From positions 1 through 46,342 of the forward strand of contig JAIEMK010000055.1 in assembly GCA_019752295.1 (NCBI GenBank): a stretch of 46,342 bases of DNA, read 5' to 3'. The position numbers were made by a program, and so were the translations under genes. Under the pieces are notes generated by a model that searched no databases, was not told where the DNA came from, and saw only the letters and a list, made by a program, of their open reading frames with translations. Positions 33,319-41,527 of this stretch are shown one piece after another (position 1 is the stretch's first letter; each line of letters starts with the position of its first letter). Origin of the DNA: Chitinophagaceae bacterium. Its GTDB lineage: Bacteria; Bacteroidota; Bacteroidia; Chitinophagales; Chitinophagaceae.

Positions 33319-34257
33319 TTATAAGTTTGCCCGCTTTAATTTTTTAGGTATTTTCAAATCGATGGTCTGCGATTTTCCATTTCTTTTGATCCCCAGTTTA
33401 AGGGCATCGCCTTCTTTCAGCTCTTTTACTTTTGATCTTAGATCATCTACAGATTTGATTTCTTTTCCATTTAATTCAGTTATAATATCGTCTTCTTTCA
33501 AGCCTGCTTTACCTGCTGGCAGATCTTCGTCCACGTCCGTAATTTTTACACCACTACCTTCTTCCAGATCTTGTATGTCGATACCCAATCTTGGTCTGCC
33601 GGGCATTGGAGGCATTGGAGGATTTTCGCCGAATTCAAAAGGAAATGAATTGGGCATTTTAAAATTAAAGTCGCCCTTGTCCATTTTGAACTTGCGAATA
33701 TTTGTTTCCATTCTTTTACCCAATATAGCAGATACGGTATTTTCTTTTGCATCGCGCAGGTAACTGATATTTATTTTTGTATCGGGCTTAAACGCGCCAA
33801 TGGCTTTGATCAGGTCGTCGCTGTTTTCAATTTTTGTATCATTTACTTTTGTAATGATATCGTTTTTCTGAAGCCCTGCTTTTGCCGCAGCACTTTCTTT
33901 TGTTACTTCTTTAATAAGCACTCCTTTATCTGCTTTTTCAGTAATCACACCAAGGAACCCGGTATTACTGTGTATCATTTCAGTTTCGATTTCAAATGGC
34001 GGCATGTCAAAGTCCATACCGTTTTTACCATGCACATTTACGATGATTTTTTTGTTTCTGAATTTTTCGATATCCTCGTCTTTCCATTTATCCGAGGGAA
34101 CACCGTTGATGGTTACCTTATCGCCATCTACTAAAATTTTCATGGTCTCGGTCTTTTTACCATCCTTGATGATAATTTCCTTTTCTTCTTTCTGCGCGAT
34201 AGCACTTATGCTTAAACCGGCAGCAAATAATAAAATGCTGAATTGTTTGGTATACAT
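33319..34257 (-). CDS. Secreted protein with two PDZ domains, 312 aa
   Basis: A signal peptide (cleavage after AIAQ, about residue 21) is followed by a short beta region and two PDZ domains: residues about 100-180 (LGVITEKADKGVLIKEVTKE, AAKAGLQKNDIITKVND) and 223-305 (LGIDIQDLEEGSGVKITDVD, AGKAGLKEDDIITELNGKEI). The organisation resembles the C-terminal half of DegP/HtrA proteases, but the trypsin-like domain is absent. It is likely a periplasmic adaptor or chaperone that binds protein C-termini. It is monocistronic with its own TACATTTG promoter box and terminator. Confidence 0.9.
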   Translation of the reverse strand: MYTKQFSILLFAAGLSISAIAQKEEKEIIIKDGKKTETMKILVDGDKVTINGVPSDKWKDEDIEKFRNKKIIVNVHGKNGMDFDMPPFEIETEMIHSNTGFLGVITEKADKGVLIKEVTKESAAAKAGLQKNDIITKVNDTKIENSDDLIKAIGAFKPDTKINISYLRDAKENTVSAILGKRMETNIRKFKMDKGDFNFKMPNSFPFEFGENPPMPPMPGRPRLGIDIQDLEEGSGVKITDVDEDLPAGKAGLKEDDIITELNGKEIKSVDDLRSKVKELKEGDALKLGIKRNGKSQTIDLKIPKKLKRANL

Positions 34258-34285
34258 ATTGGTCTTTTTTTTGAGTTTGATAAAC

Positions 34286-34293
34286 CAAATGTA
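34286..34293 (-). promoter_or_regulatory. -7 box TACATTTG of the PDZ gene
   Basis: It matches TAnnTTTG on the minus strand, 29 nt before the ATG (34257). A TTTC at 34314-34311 is a weak -33 candidate, 17 nt upstream. Confidence 0.5.
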
Positions 34294-34339
34294 TAAGAGC
34301 TAATCTTAATGAAAGTTGCAGTAAGGTTAATGAAGGTTA

Positions 34340-34620
34340 AAGAAATTCAAAAGGCAAAATTCAAAAGGGTAGGAAGAATAAAAAATAAAAGTAAAAATAA
34401 AAATATTTCCCCTCCAAACCATGGTTTGGAGGGGGCACCGATCCCGAGCACTCGGGATACGGTGGGGGTGGTTGATTCTCTTGGAGATTATTTTCTATCG
34501 GTTCGTGTTTTTGCCCACCCCGCGGCACTGCGTGCGCACCCCTCCCAAACACGTTTGGGAGGGGAAATATTTTTTTATTCTGCCTCTTTTTGACTTTTGA
34601 TTTTTGACTTTTGATTTTTT
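34340..34620. repeat. Long palindromic intergenic element (MITE/REP-like)
   Basis: The core has 15-bp perfect terminal inverted repeats, AAATATTTCCCCTCC (34401-34415) and its reverse complement (34558-34572). Inside are a 26-bp perfect palindrome (34409-34434, centre CCATGG), a hairpin ATCCCGAG/CTCGGGAT (34441-34458) and a 12-bp hairpin CCCCTCCCAAAC/GTTTGGGAGGGG (34539-34564). The arms GGTGGGGGTGG (34461-34471) and CCCACCCC (34514-34521) can also pair. Outer AT-rich flanks (AGAATAAAAAA at 34375-34385; TTTTTTATTCT to 34581) mirror each other as well. It lies downstream of alaS and may end its transcript. Such elements occur in multiple copies in Bacteroidota genomes; only this copy is in the window. 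Confidence 0.7.
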
Positions 34621-34628
34621 TTCTTCAC

Positions 34629-37283
34629 TTAATGTATCACCAACCCCTTTATCTGCCTGATGAGTTCCGGTAAATTGCTTGCGTCATGGCCCCCTGCAGT
34701 TGCGAGGGTTTTTTGTCCGCCGCCACCGCCTTTGATAATTGGGGTAACAATTTCTTTGATGATTTTGGGAGCTTCTAGTCCTTTTTCCGATACCATACTA
34801 TCCGACAAAAGCAGGCATACTGCGGCTTTGCCCGAAATATTGGCACAGAGCACTACAAAATAATGTTCACCCAAATCTGCTTTCAAATCGAAGCATAATT
34901 TTTTTAAATGATCGGCATTGCTAACTTCTAATTCTTTCCCAATAAAGTTTGCCGCTGCACCATTATTTAAAGCAAACGAAACCTGCTCCTCCAACAATTG
35001 TTTTTTAATAACACTGAGCTGTTTGGCTTCCAGAGATTCCAATTTCTTTTCCAGATCTTGTTTTTCCTGTATGATTTTTTCAAGGGCTTTTACCGGATCT
35101 TTTGTTTTGAGAAGGCCCTCTATTTCTTTGATGCCTGAAAACTGTTCGGATAGAAAGTTGAATGCCTTGCTTCCGGTAACTGCTTCGATTCTTCTTACAC
35201 CTGCAGCAACTGCAGATTCAGATATGATCTTACAAAGGCCGATCATGCCTGTATGCATTACGTGCGTACCTCCGCATAACTCTACCGAATAATTAGGATC
35301 AATCACAACCACCCTAACCACATTGCCATACTTCTCTCCAAACAAAGCCATTGCACCTAATTGCAATGCTTCCTCTTTTGGCATTTCTTTAATTATTACC
35401 GGAATGTTTTCGCGGATCTTGTTGTTTACAATCTTTTCTATCAATACAATCTCCTCATCTGTTACCCGCGCAAAATGCGAAAAATCAAAACGCAAACTTT
35501 CCTCGTTCACCAGCGAACCTTTTTGCGCAACATGTTTTCCGAGTACTTCGCGTAAAGCCGCATGCAACAAATGTGTTGCGGTATGATTATAACAGGTGAA
35601 CAGTCTTTTTTCAGTATTAACCTTTGCAATTAAAGGAACACTTATATCGGCAGGTAACTTGTCAACAAAATGAATGATCAGATCGTTCTCTTTTTTGGTA
35701 TCAGTCACAAAAATTTTTTCGTCTCCAAATTCAAGTGTACCGGTATCTCCAACCTGTCCACCACTCTCTGCATAAAATGGCGTAGCAGACAACACTAACT
35801 GATATTGTTCCTTTCCCTTCGATTTTATTTTTCGATATTTTATTACAGTCGATGCTGCTATAATATCCTGATAACCTACAAATCCTTTAGCACGCTCTTC
35901 CGAAAGCGAAACCCAGTCTTCGGTATCCAACACCGATGCAGCACGGCTTCTGTTTTTTTGTTGTTGCATTTCAGCTTCGAATCCTTTTTCATCCACACTA
36001 ATATTATTTTCTAAAGCAATCAGTCGTGTAAGATCGATTGGAAATCCAAACGTGTCGAATAATTCAAAAGCAGCTTTGCCTTCAATTTGTTTAGAATCGC
36101 TAGCCACACTCGCATGCACCATATCATCTATTCTTTTCAATCCTTTGTCGAGCGTTCTCAGAAATGCATCTTCTTCTTCTCTTACCACCTTTGAAACAAA
36201 TTCTAATTGCTGTTTCAGTTCGGGGAAAACGTTTTCGAATTGCAAAGAAAGTTGTGGTAACAACTGCTGTAATAAAGGTTGTTTGTATTGCAGGTAAGAA
36301 TAATAGTAGCGAACGGCTCTGCGTAAAATGCGTCGGATAACGTATCCCGCACCTGTGTTAGATGGTAATTGTCCATCAGCAATTGTAAACGCAATAGCAC
36401 GTATATGATCTGCAATTACACGAAATGCAATGGCTTCTTTGCTGCCACTATAATCGTATCGAAGCCCTGTAATTTTTTCAACGTTTGCAATAGTGCCGGT
36501 AAATACATCGGTATCGTAGTTACTTGTTTTACCCTGTATTACTCGCACCAGTCTTTCAAATCCCATTCCGGTATCTACGTGTTTAGCAGGTAGGGCTTCC
36601 AGACTTCCGTCCTTCAATCTGTTGAACTGCATAAATACATTATTCCATATTTCAATTACCTGAGGATGGTCGTTATTCACTAATAATTTTCCTTCCACAC
36701 TAGCACGCTCTTCATCCGGTCTGCAGTCAACATGAATTTCACTGCATGGTCCACAAGGCCCGGTATCGCCCATCTCCCAGAAATTATCTTTTTTATTTCC
36801 CAATAAGATTCTGTCTGGGCTAATCAATTTCTTCCACTCTTCAAATGCCTCTTCATCTTTTTCCAGATTCTCTTTTGCATCCCCTTCAAAAATGGTTACA
36901 TACAAACGATTCTTATCAATTTTATACACTTCGGTCAGCAATTCCCAGCTCCAGGCAATGGCTTCTTTTTTAAAATAATTACCAAAGCTCCAGTTGCCCA
37001 ACATCTCAAACATGGTATGATGATAAGTATCTACACCCACTTCTTCCAGATCGTTATGTTTACCGCTAACCCTTAAACATTTTTGTGTATCGGCAACGCG
37101 CAGAAAAGCTGCAGTTTTATTTCCCAGAAAATAATCTTTGAACTGATTCATACCCGCATTGGTAAATAAAAGGGTAGGATCGTTTTTCACCACAATGGGT
37201 GCCGAAGCCACAATCTGGTGCTGTTTCGAAGCAAAAAAGTCTAAGAATTGTTGGCGTATCTGAGCACTGGTCATCATTTTCAT
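34629..37283 (-). CDS. alaS: Alanyl-tRNA synthetase
   Basis: The 884-aa class II synthetase begins with the AlaRS catalytic core (SAQIRQQFLDFFASKQHQIV; TNAGMNQFKDYFLG). It has motif 3 GAGYVIRRILRRAVRYY, the editing domain with HTATHLLHAALREVLG (zinc histidines H-x3-H) and CGGTHVMHTG (Cys/His), and the C-Ala domain with GGGGGQKTLATAGG. It charges tRNA-Ala and clears Ser/Gly mischarges. Length is normal. ATG 37283 is used; further ATGs lie two and three codons in. It is divergent from the M23 peptidase gene, with its own TACCTTTG box. Confidence 0.97.
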   Translation of the reverse strand: MKMMTSAQIRQQFLDFFASKQHQIVASAPIVVKNDPTLLFTNAGMNQFKDYFLGNKTAAFLRVADTQKCLRVSGKHNDLEEVGVDTYHHTMFEMLGNWSFGNYFKKEAIAWSWELLTEVYKIDKNRLYVTIFEGDAKENLEKDEEAFEEWKKLISPDRILLGNKKDNFWEMGDTGPCGPCSEIHVDCRPDEERASVEGKLLVNNDHPQVIEIWNNVFMQFNRLKDGSLEALPAKHVDTGMGFERLVRVIQGKTSNYDTDVFTGTIANVEKITGLRYDYSGSKEAIAFRVIADHIRAIAFTIADGQLPSNTGAGYVIRRILRRAVRYYYSYLQYKQPLLQQLLPQLSLQFENVFPELKQQLEFVSKVVREEEDAFLRTLDKGLKRIDDMVHASVASDSKQIEGKAAFELFDTFGFPIDLTRLIALENNISVDEKGFEAEMQQQKNRSRAASVLDTEDWVSLSEERAKGFVGYQDIIAASTVIKYRKIKSKGKEQYQLVLSATPFYAESGGQVGDTGTLEFGDEKIFVTDTKKENDLIIHFVDKLPADISVPLIAKVNTEKRLFTCYNHTATHLLHAALREVLGKHVAQKGSLVNEESLRFDFSHFARVTDEEIVLIEKIVNNKIRENIPVIIKEMPKEEALQLGAMALFGEKYGNVVRVVVIDPNYSVELCGGTHVMHTGMIGLCKIISESAVAAGVRRIEAVTGSKAFNFLSEQFSGIKEIEGLLKTKDPVKALEKIIQEKQDLEKKLESLEAKQLSVIKKQLLEEQVSFALNNGAAANFIGKELEVSNADHLKKLCFDLKADLGEHYFVVLCANISGKAAVCLLLSDSMVSEKGLEAPKIIKEIVTPIIKGGGGGQKTLATAGGHDASNLPELIRQIKGLVIH

Positions 37284-37344
37284 TCGAAATTTAAATCAAT
37301 TGATAAAGTCTTTGAAACTATCTTTGATAGCTTTTCCGGGCTGG

Positions 37345-37352
37345 CAAAGGTA
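37345..37352 (-). promoter_or_regulatory. -7 box TACCTTTG of alaS
   Basis: A perfect TAnnTTTG on the minus strand, about 62 nt before the alaS ATG. The octamer is the same as for the DegT gene and DUF4836 operon. A plus-strand TATCTTTG at 37319-37326 faces the M23 gene and may start its transcript with a leader of about 137 nt. Confidence 0.55.
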
Positions 37353-37469
37353 AGGATAACCTACCTGAAAATGTGTTGCAGGATTCATACAGCATGGACT
37401 CTTTGCATAAATAAATTAGTTTACTTTGTCGGCCGATTTCAGGTAAAGGTTTTTTTGACAGATCGCAGC

Positions 37470-38441
37470 ATGAAAAAAATTAAATACTACTATAATACCC
37501 ACACGCTCCGCTACGAAAAGTTGGAGACGCCACTTAGGGTTAGGTTATTGCAGGTATTTGGTTTTATAGCTGCCTGCCTTGTTACTGGTCTGCTGATTGT
37601 TTTCATTATTTTCAAATATATCGATAGCCCCAAAGAAAAAATCTTGAGGCAGGAAAACGATGATATGAAGGAAAGCTATGGCCTTTTGCAGGATCGAGTA
37701 AACCAATTGGAATTGCAGATGGATGAGCTAGAGAACAGAGATAATAATGTATATCGTTCCATTTTTGGAGCCGTACCCGTTCCGGATAGTGCCAGGGTAC
37801 AGGATATGGAAAAAAAGAACGAGGTAAAACTGGTTACAAGAATGGCAGAATCGGATCTGGTAAAAAGCATCACCTCTCAACTGAATAATCTTTCGCTGCG
37901 TTCGGGATATCAGGAAAAATCATATGTTATTATTCTGGACATGGTGAAGAATAAAGAGAAATTACTCAATGCCACCCCCTCAATTCAGCCGGTCAGCAAT
38001 AAAAACTTAAACAGAATTGGTTCGGGCTTTGGATATCGGATCGATCCGGTGTATAAAGATAGAAGGCCGCACCTTGGCATGGACTTTACAGCTCCACAGG
38101 GCACACCCATTTATGCTACTGCCGATGGAATTGTTCGTGACGCAGGGTTTAATACAGGAGGTTATGGGAACAGGGTGGTAATCAACCATGGGTTTGGTTA
38201 CGAAACCTTATATGGTCATATGTATAAGATCAAAGCCAGAGTGGGCGAGAAAGTGAAGCGCGGCGAAGTGATTGGCTATATCGGTAATACCGGAAAAAGC
38301 ACCGGCCCACATTGTCACTACGAAGTACACAGAAGTGGCATTCAGGTTGATCCAATCTATTATTTTTACAACGATCTTACTCCGGCTCAGTTCGACAGGA
38401 TTTTGAAACTTGCTGCTGCCGGAAATCAGAGTATGGACTAG
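37470..38441 (+). CDS. Membrane-anchored M23 metallopeptidase (LytM type)
   Basis: From ATG 37470 the 323-aa protein has one membrane helix (about residues 29-50), a coiled-coil (about 53-92, RQENDDMKESYGLLQDRVNQ), a helical linker and a C-terminal peptidase_M23 domain (about 185-305). The zinc site is complete: His201 and Asp205 in HLGMD, His250 in GHM, His281/His283 in HCHYEVH. It should be an active periplasmic endopeptidase cutting cross-links in peptidoglycan, or an activator. A longer upstream frame (37248) overlaps alaS and is not credible. The next gene starts 34 nt downstream. Confidence 0.92.
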   Translation: MKKIKYYYNTHTLRYEKLETPLRVRLLQVFGFIAACLVTGLLIVFIIFKYIDSPKEKILRQENDDMKESYGLLQDRVNQLELQMDELENRDNNVYRSIFGAVPVPDSARVQDMEKKNEVKLVTRMAESDLVKSITSQLNNLSLRSGYQEKSYVIILDMVKNKEKLLNATPSIQPVSNKNLNRIGSGFGYRIDPVYKDRRPHLGMDFTAPQGTPIYATADGIVRDAGFNTGGYGNRVVINHGFGYETLYGHMYKIKARVGEKVKRGEVIGYIGNTGKSTGPHCHYEVHRSGIQVDPIYYFYNDLTPAQFDRILKLAAAGNQSMD

Positions 38442-38475
38442 AGCAGTTTTATTTTTTCAGAAAAATTGCATTAAG

Positions 38476-38706
38476 ATGGAACCCGGTGTAAGAGAATATC
38501 TTTTAAGAATTGTGCATACCCTTTCGTTTGGAGTATTGTGGATGACCGTGAATAGCACGGCAGGCATTATGTATCATTTGGCATTCATCGAAGAAAAAAT
38601 ACAACTCAAAAATGTATTGTTTTATCTGTTTCTGATTATAAGCCTCGCAGTGTTGTTGTGGTATATTATCCGGCTCTGGAGCAAACCAATCGACTACGAA
38701 CAATAA
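38476..38706 (+). CDS. Small two-helix membrane protein, 76 aa
   Basis: From ATG 38476 the protein has a short N-terminal helix and two membrane segments (about residues 14-36 VLWMTVNSTAGIMYHLAFI, and 44-66 VLFYLFLIISLAVLLWYII), ending in a polar LWSKPIDYEQ tail. No family is recognised; the motif HTLSFGVLWMTVNSTAGI may be conserved in the phylum. It lies 34 nt downstream of the M23 gene and is probably co-transcribed, which hints at a role in the envelope. A terminator follows 4 nt after its stop. Confidence 0.65.
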   Translation: MEPGVREYLLRIVHTLSFGVLWMTVNSTAGIMYHLAFIEEKIQLKNVLFYLFLIISLAVLLWYIIRLWSKPIDYEQ

Positions 38707-38709
38707 AAA

Positions 38710-38747
38710 CCCGGCAATACAAAGAACTTATTCGATGCAATGCCGGG
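38710..38747. terminator. Bidirectional terminator between the M23 operon and the prohibitin-like gene
   Basis: CCCGGCA (38710-38716) pairs with TGCCGGG (38741-38747) around a 24-nt loop. It lies between convergent genes (stops at 38706 and 38767) and is flanked by A-rich and T-rich runs. Confidence 0.65.
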
Positions 38748-38766
38748 ATCTAAATATTTTAAAAAA

Positions 38767-39681
38767 CTAGTTCTTCGAATCTTTGGTATCCAGTATCACA
38801 GGCGTATTTCCTTTACCCATTACAATTACTTTTGAATTAGGTGATGTAATCAATCCCCTCATCATCTGTATCTGCTCGTACTGTAACTGTTTGTCGGTTA
38901 AGCCCGAACTCATGATGCGTTGATAATCGGCAATACCTTGTGCTTCTACACGTTTACGTTCTGCTTCCTGTTTTTCTTTCTGCAAAACGAATTCCATTTT
39001 TTGTGCGTCCTGCTCTGCTTTGATCTTTTCTTCGATCGAACCTTTTACACTCGCTGGCAATGTAATATTACGAACCAGTAATTGTTCGAGTACCAGACCC
39101 CTTTGTTTAAAGTTCTCTTCGATGGTTTTAAAAATACGGGTTTGAAATTCATCTCTTCTGGTACTGTATAAATCTACAGCCGTATAGTAAACAGCATTGT
39201 CGCGAATTTTGGTACGCGTAATTGGCCGAACGATCTTGTCTTTAAAATCCAAACCCGTTTCTTTAACCAGTTTGGGTGCTTCGGTACTCAACACGCGATA
39301 TAAAACGGTGAGGTCGATCACTACTTCCAAACCATCTGCTGTTAATACCCTAATCGCATCGTCGCCCATTACATCGCCCTCATTGTGTACACCACTCATA
39401 GTATAATTCTGGGTTTTAATATCGATTCTGTTTACATCTACCAACGGGTTTACCAAACTCAAGCCGCTGGTAATTACATCATCCTGTACCTTGCCAAACA
39501 TCGATTTTACACCAATCTGGCCGGTGTCGATCTGTTTGATGCAGGAGGTTGCAAAACCCAATAAAATAAATCCCAACCCCACAATTCTCGCAACAGATGC
39601 GTATTGTGGTAAAGGGTGTGCCAGTGTTTTTAAATAAAATGCGGCGATGAAAATAATCAGGCCGAGAATAATAAGTGCCAT
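38767..39681 (-). CDS. Prohibitin/SPFH (band 7) family protein, 304 aa
   Basis: Two N-terminal membrane stretches (about residues 2-16 and 33-48) precede the SPFH domain (about 48-215: GQIGVKSMFGKVQDDVITSG, LTVLYRVLSTEAPKLVKETG, RGLVLEQLLVRNITLPASVK) and a C-terminal coiled-coil (KIKAEQDAQKMEFVLQKEKQ...). The C-terminus, KVIVMGKGNTPVILDTKDS, is like other bacterial prohibitins. These proteins form ring-like oligomers on the inner membrane with roles in microdomains and membrane-protein quality control. It is monocistronic. Start ATG 39681 puts a hydrophobic segment at the very N-terminus as in the family. Confidence 0.88.
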   Translation of the reverse strand: MALIILGLIIFIAAFYLKTLAHPLPQYASVARIVGLGFILLGFATSCIKQIDTGQIGVKSMFGKVQDDVITSGLSLVNPLVDVNRIDIKTQNYTMSGVHNEGDVMGDDAIRVLTADGLEVVIDLTVLYRVLSTEAPKLVKETGLDFKDKIVRPITRTKIRDNAVYYTAVDLYSTRRDEFQTRIFKTIEENFKQRGLVLEQLLVRNITLPASVKGSIEEKIKAEQDAQKMEFVLQKEKQEAERKRVEAQGIADYQRIMSSGLTDKQLQYEQIQMMRGLITSPNSKVIVMGKGNTPVILDTKDSKN

Positions 39682-39743
39682 AAAATTGTTGTTATTGATT
39701 GTATATAATTAGTAGAAGAAATGATAAAACATTACACTTTAAA

Positions 39744-40193
39744 TTAGCTGCTATGATCCACCACGATCACCCATTGGTTTTTGATTTTCCGGAATAGCAA
39801 GGTCCAGGAGCCTCCAACATCTCCAACAGTTCTTTTTAAATGCCATTTGCCCACTACAAAATAATATTCGGGAGAAAGTTTTCTAAACTCTTCAAATTCA
39901 AAGTCTAGTTTTCCCATTGCTGCTGTATCGGGGTAACTTTTTTGATAATTCTCAAGGGTTTTATGATATCCTTTGCTGATGCTTTTTCCGATAAATAAAA
40001 GGCTATCACTCTCCCAATATCCTTTCATAAAACCAGCTACATCGCCTTTATTCCATTCGTCGCGTTGATGCATCAAAATATTTCTGATCGATACAACGTC
40101 ATTATTCTGTGCCTGCACAGTATGTACGAATCCCACGATAACAATCAAAAAGAAAGAAAGCAAAATGCGGTGGAGTTTGCCTGAGCCTGTCAT
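39744..40193 (-). CDS. Secreted NTF2-like (DUF4440/SnoaL-type) protein, 149 aa
   Basis: ATG 40193 begins a signal peptide (RILLSFFLIVIVGFVHT, cleavage after VQAQ). The mature part is a single NTF2-like cone fold: SIRNILMHQRDEWNKGDVAG, then FMKGYWESDSLLFIG, and FVVGKWHLKRTV with the last strand QWVIVVDHSS. Proteins with this layout in Bacteroidota are annotated as DUF4440 or SnoaL-like; catalytic residues are not evident. A frame with a TTG start at 40238 overlaps the upstream mnmD stop by 8 nt and is less likely. The gene sits 37 nt after mnmD in the same direction. Confidence 0.78.
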   Translation of the reverse strand: MTGSGKLHRILLSFFLIVIVGFVHTVQAQNNDVVSIRNILMHQRDEWNKGDVAGFMKGYWESDSLLFIGKSISKGYHKTLENYQKSYPDTAAMGKLDFEFEEFRKLSPEYYFVVGKWHLKRTVGDVGGSWTLLFRKIKNQWVIVVDHSS

Positions 40194-40230
40194 TTTTTTT
40201 CTGTAAGCTACAACAAACAAATAGTAGTTT

Positions 40231-40902
40231 TTAATCAAACATTTTTTTGGCTCTTACCATTTCTCTTTTCCCCAAGGGCCCGGGAATTTTTTCTACGCTA
40301 AACCCCGCTTCCTGCATGGCTTTTCGAACAATCGATTTGCTGCAATATGTTACCAGTATTCCGTTCGGATTCAGAAGCGCTATCAGGTTCCCGAAAACTG
40401 CGCCGGTCCATAGTTCGGGTTGATCTGTTGGAGAAAAAGCGTCAAAATAAATGAGGTCGAATTTTTCTGTGCTTGAAAAACCCAGCAGCGATTGTTGCAT
40501 TTTAACTATGCTGAAATAAGGCGATAAAATATGCTCCCGATTCCAGGAACAAGTATGCAGTTTTAAAAAAATATCCGCAGCATTTAATTGTGTACCATAG
40601 TTGAGCGCTTCATATTCTTCTGCCATCAATGGATGCAAGTCGATGCCGGTATAATTAATCGGTATAGCATTTGTTGTTGCAAACTGATAACTTAATAAAG
40701 CATTCAAACCGGTTCCGAATCCCATTTCAAAAATCTGGATAGATTGCAGTTTGTTTTGCTCAACACAATAAACAAGACCGGCTTCTATAAATACGTGCAT
40801 GCTTTCTGCAATAGCTCCGTGTTTGCTGTGATAAGTAACTCCCAGCTCAGGGATTGAGATGGTATGCGATCCGTCTTCTGTAACAAGAATAAACTTTTGC
40901 AT
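40231..40902 (-). CDS. mnmD: tRNA wobble-uridine methyltransferase (MnmC1/MnmD-type)
   Basis: The 223-aa protein from ATG 40902 is the methyltransferase half of MnmC without the FAD oxidase half, as in the MnmD form. Motifs: ELGVTYHSKHGAIAES at the start, SAM-binding FEMGFGTGLNALL, FDLIYFDAFSPTDQPELW and the late GPLGKREMVRA. It finishes the mnm5 group on U34 of certain tRNAs. A TAAATTTG box ends 6 nt before the ATG. It is divergent from the glycosylase gene with only 27 bp between start codons. An upstream TTG/ATG extension to 40947 would overlap the divergent gene start and is rejected. Confidence 0.88.
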   Translation of the reverse strand: MQKFILVTEDGSHTISIPELGVTYHSKHGAIAESMHVFIEAGLVYCVEQNKLQSIQIFEMGFGTGLNALLSYQFATTNAIPINYTGIDLHPLMAEEYEALNYGTQLNAADIFLKLHTCSWNREHILSPYFSIVKMQQSLLGFSSTEKFDLIYFDAFSPTDQPELWTGAVFGNLIALLNPNGILVTYCSKSIVRKAMQEAGFSVEKIPGPLGKREMVRAKKMFD

Positions 40903-40908
40903 GGAACA

Positions 40909-40916
40909 CAAATTTA
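40909..40916 (-). promoter_or_regulatory. -7 box TAAATTTG directly before mnmD
   Basis: It fits TAnnTTTG on the minus strand and ends 6 nt before the mnmD ATG, so the message may be leaderless. The box lies within the 27-bp gap between mnmD and the divergent glycosylase gene, and its -33 region would fall inside the latter's coding sequence. Confidence 0.45.
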
Positions 40917-40929
40917 TTATCTTAACCTG

Positions 40930-41526
40930 ATGGAATATATAGCTCATTTAGAAAAAGACAGAAAGCTTGCAAAGATTCTGGTAGAAGCAATGCCCGAATT
41001 GCGTTTGCACAAAAATATCCCACTCAGATTAATGGCCAGCATCATGAGCCAGCAGTTGAGTACAAAAGTAGCTAAAGTAATTTTTCATCGCTTCCTCGAG
41101 CTTTACAAAGGCAAAGAGCCCAGTCCGCTTCAGGTTTTGGAAACACCTGCTCCCACACTAAGAGCCATCGGTTTAAGCAATAATAAAGTAGGCTATATTC
41201 ATAATGTTGCAAGCTTCTGCATCGAACATAAAATCACGGATAAGAAACTTCAAAAAATGGATAACGAAACCATTATTGAATTACTTACTCAAATAAAAGG
41301 AGTTGGAAAATGGACGGTAGAAATGTTGCTCATGTTTAGCCTTGGGCGCGAAGACGTATTTGCAGTAGACGATCTGGGTATACAACAAGCCATGATTAAA
41401 CTGTACAAATTAGACAGCCTCGATAAAAAAGCGATGAAAGAAAAAATGCTTTCCATTTCGGCAAAATGGGTTCCTTACAGAACCTATGCCTGCCTGCATT
41501 TATGGCAATGGAAAGACGATAAATAA
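40930..41526 (+). CDS. DNA-3-methyladenine glycosylase (AlkA-like HhH-GPD)
   Basis: From ATG 40930 the 198-aa protein is MEYIAHLEKDRKLAKILVEA and carries the HhH-GPD repair fold. It has MASIMSQQLSTKVAKVI, the helix-hairpin-helix IKGVGKWTVEMLLMF, and the following aspartate in FAVDDLGIQQ that serves as catalytic Asp. There is no Fe-S cluster cysteine loop, so it is the AlkA/MAG type rather than MutY/Nth. It removes alkylated bases such as 3-methyladenine. The stop lies one base before the stop of the convergent ppc gene. Confidence 0.9.
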   Translation: MEYIAHLEKDRKLAKILVEAMPELRLHKNIPLRLMASIMSQQLSTKVAKVIFHRFLELYKGKEPSPLQVLETPAPTLRAIGLSNNKVGYIHNVASFCIEHKITDKKLQKMDNETIIELLTQIKGVGKWTVEMLLMFSLGREDVFAVDDLGIQQAMIKLYKLDSLDKKAMKEKMLSISAKWVPYRTYACLHLWQWKDDK

Positions 41527-41527
41527 A

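Noticed and set aside
34309..34593. Frame of 94 codons across the palindromic element
   Set aside because: It is made of the repeat's palindromes and AT-rich flanks; no sign of coding.
37248..37469. N-terminal extension of the M23 gene
   Set aside because: It overlaps the divergent alaS start and encodes no homology-like segment; ATG 37470 gives the family's normal N-terminus.
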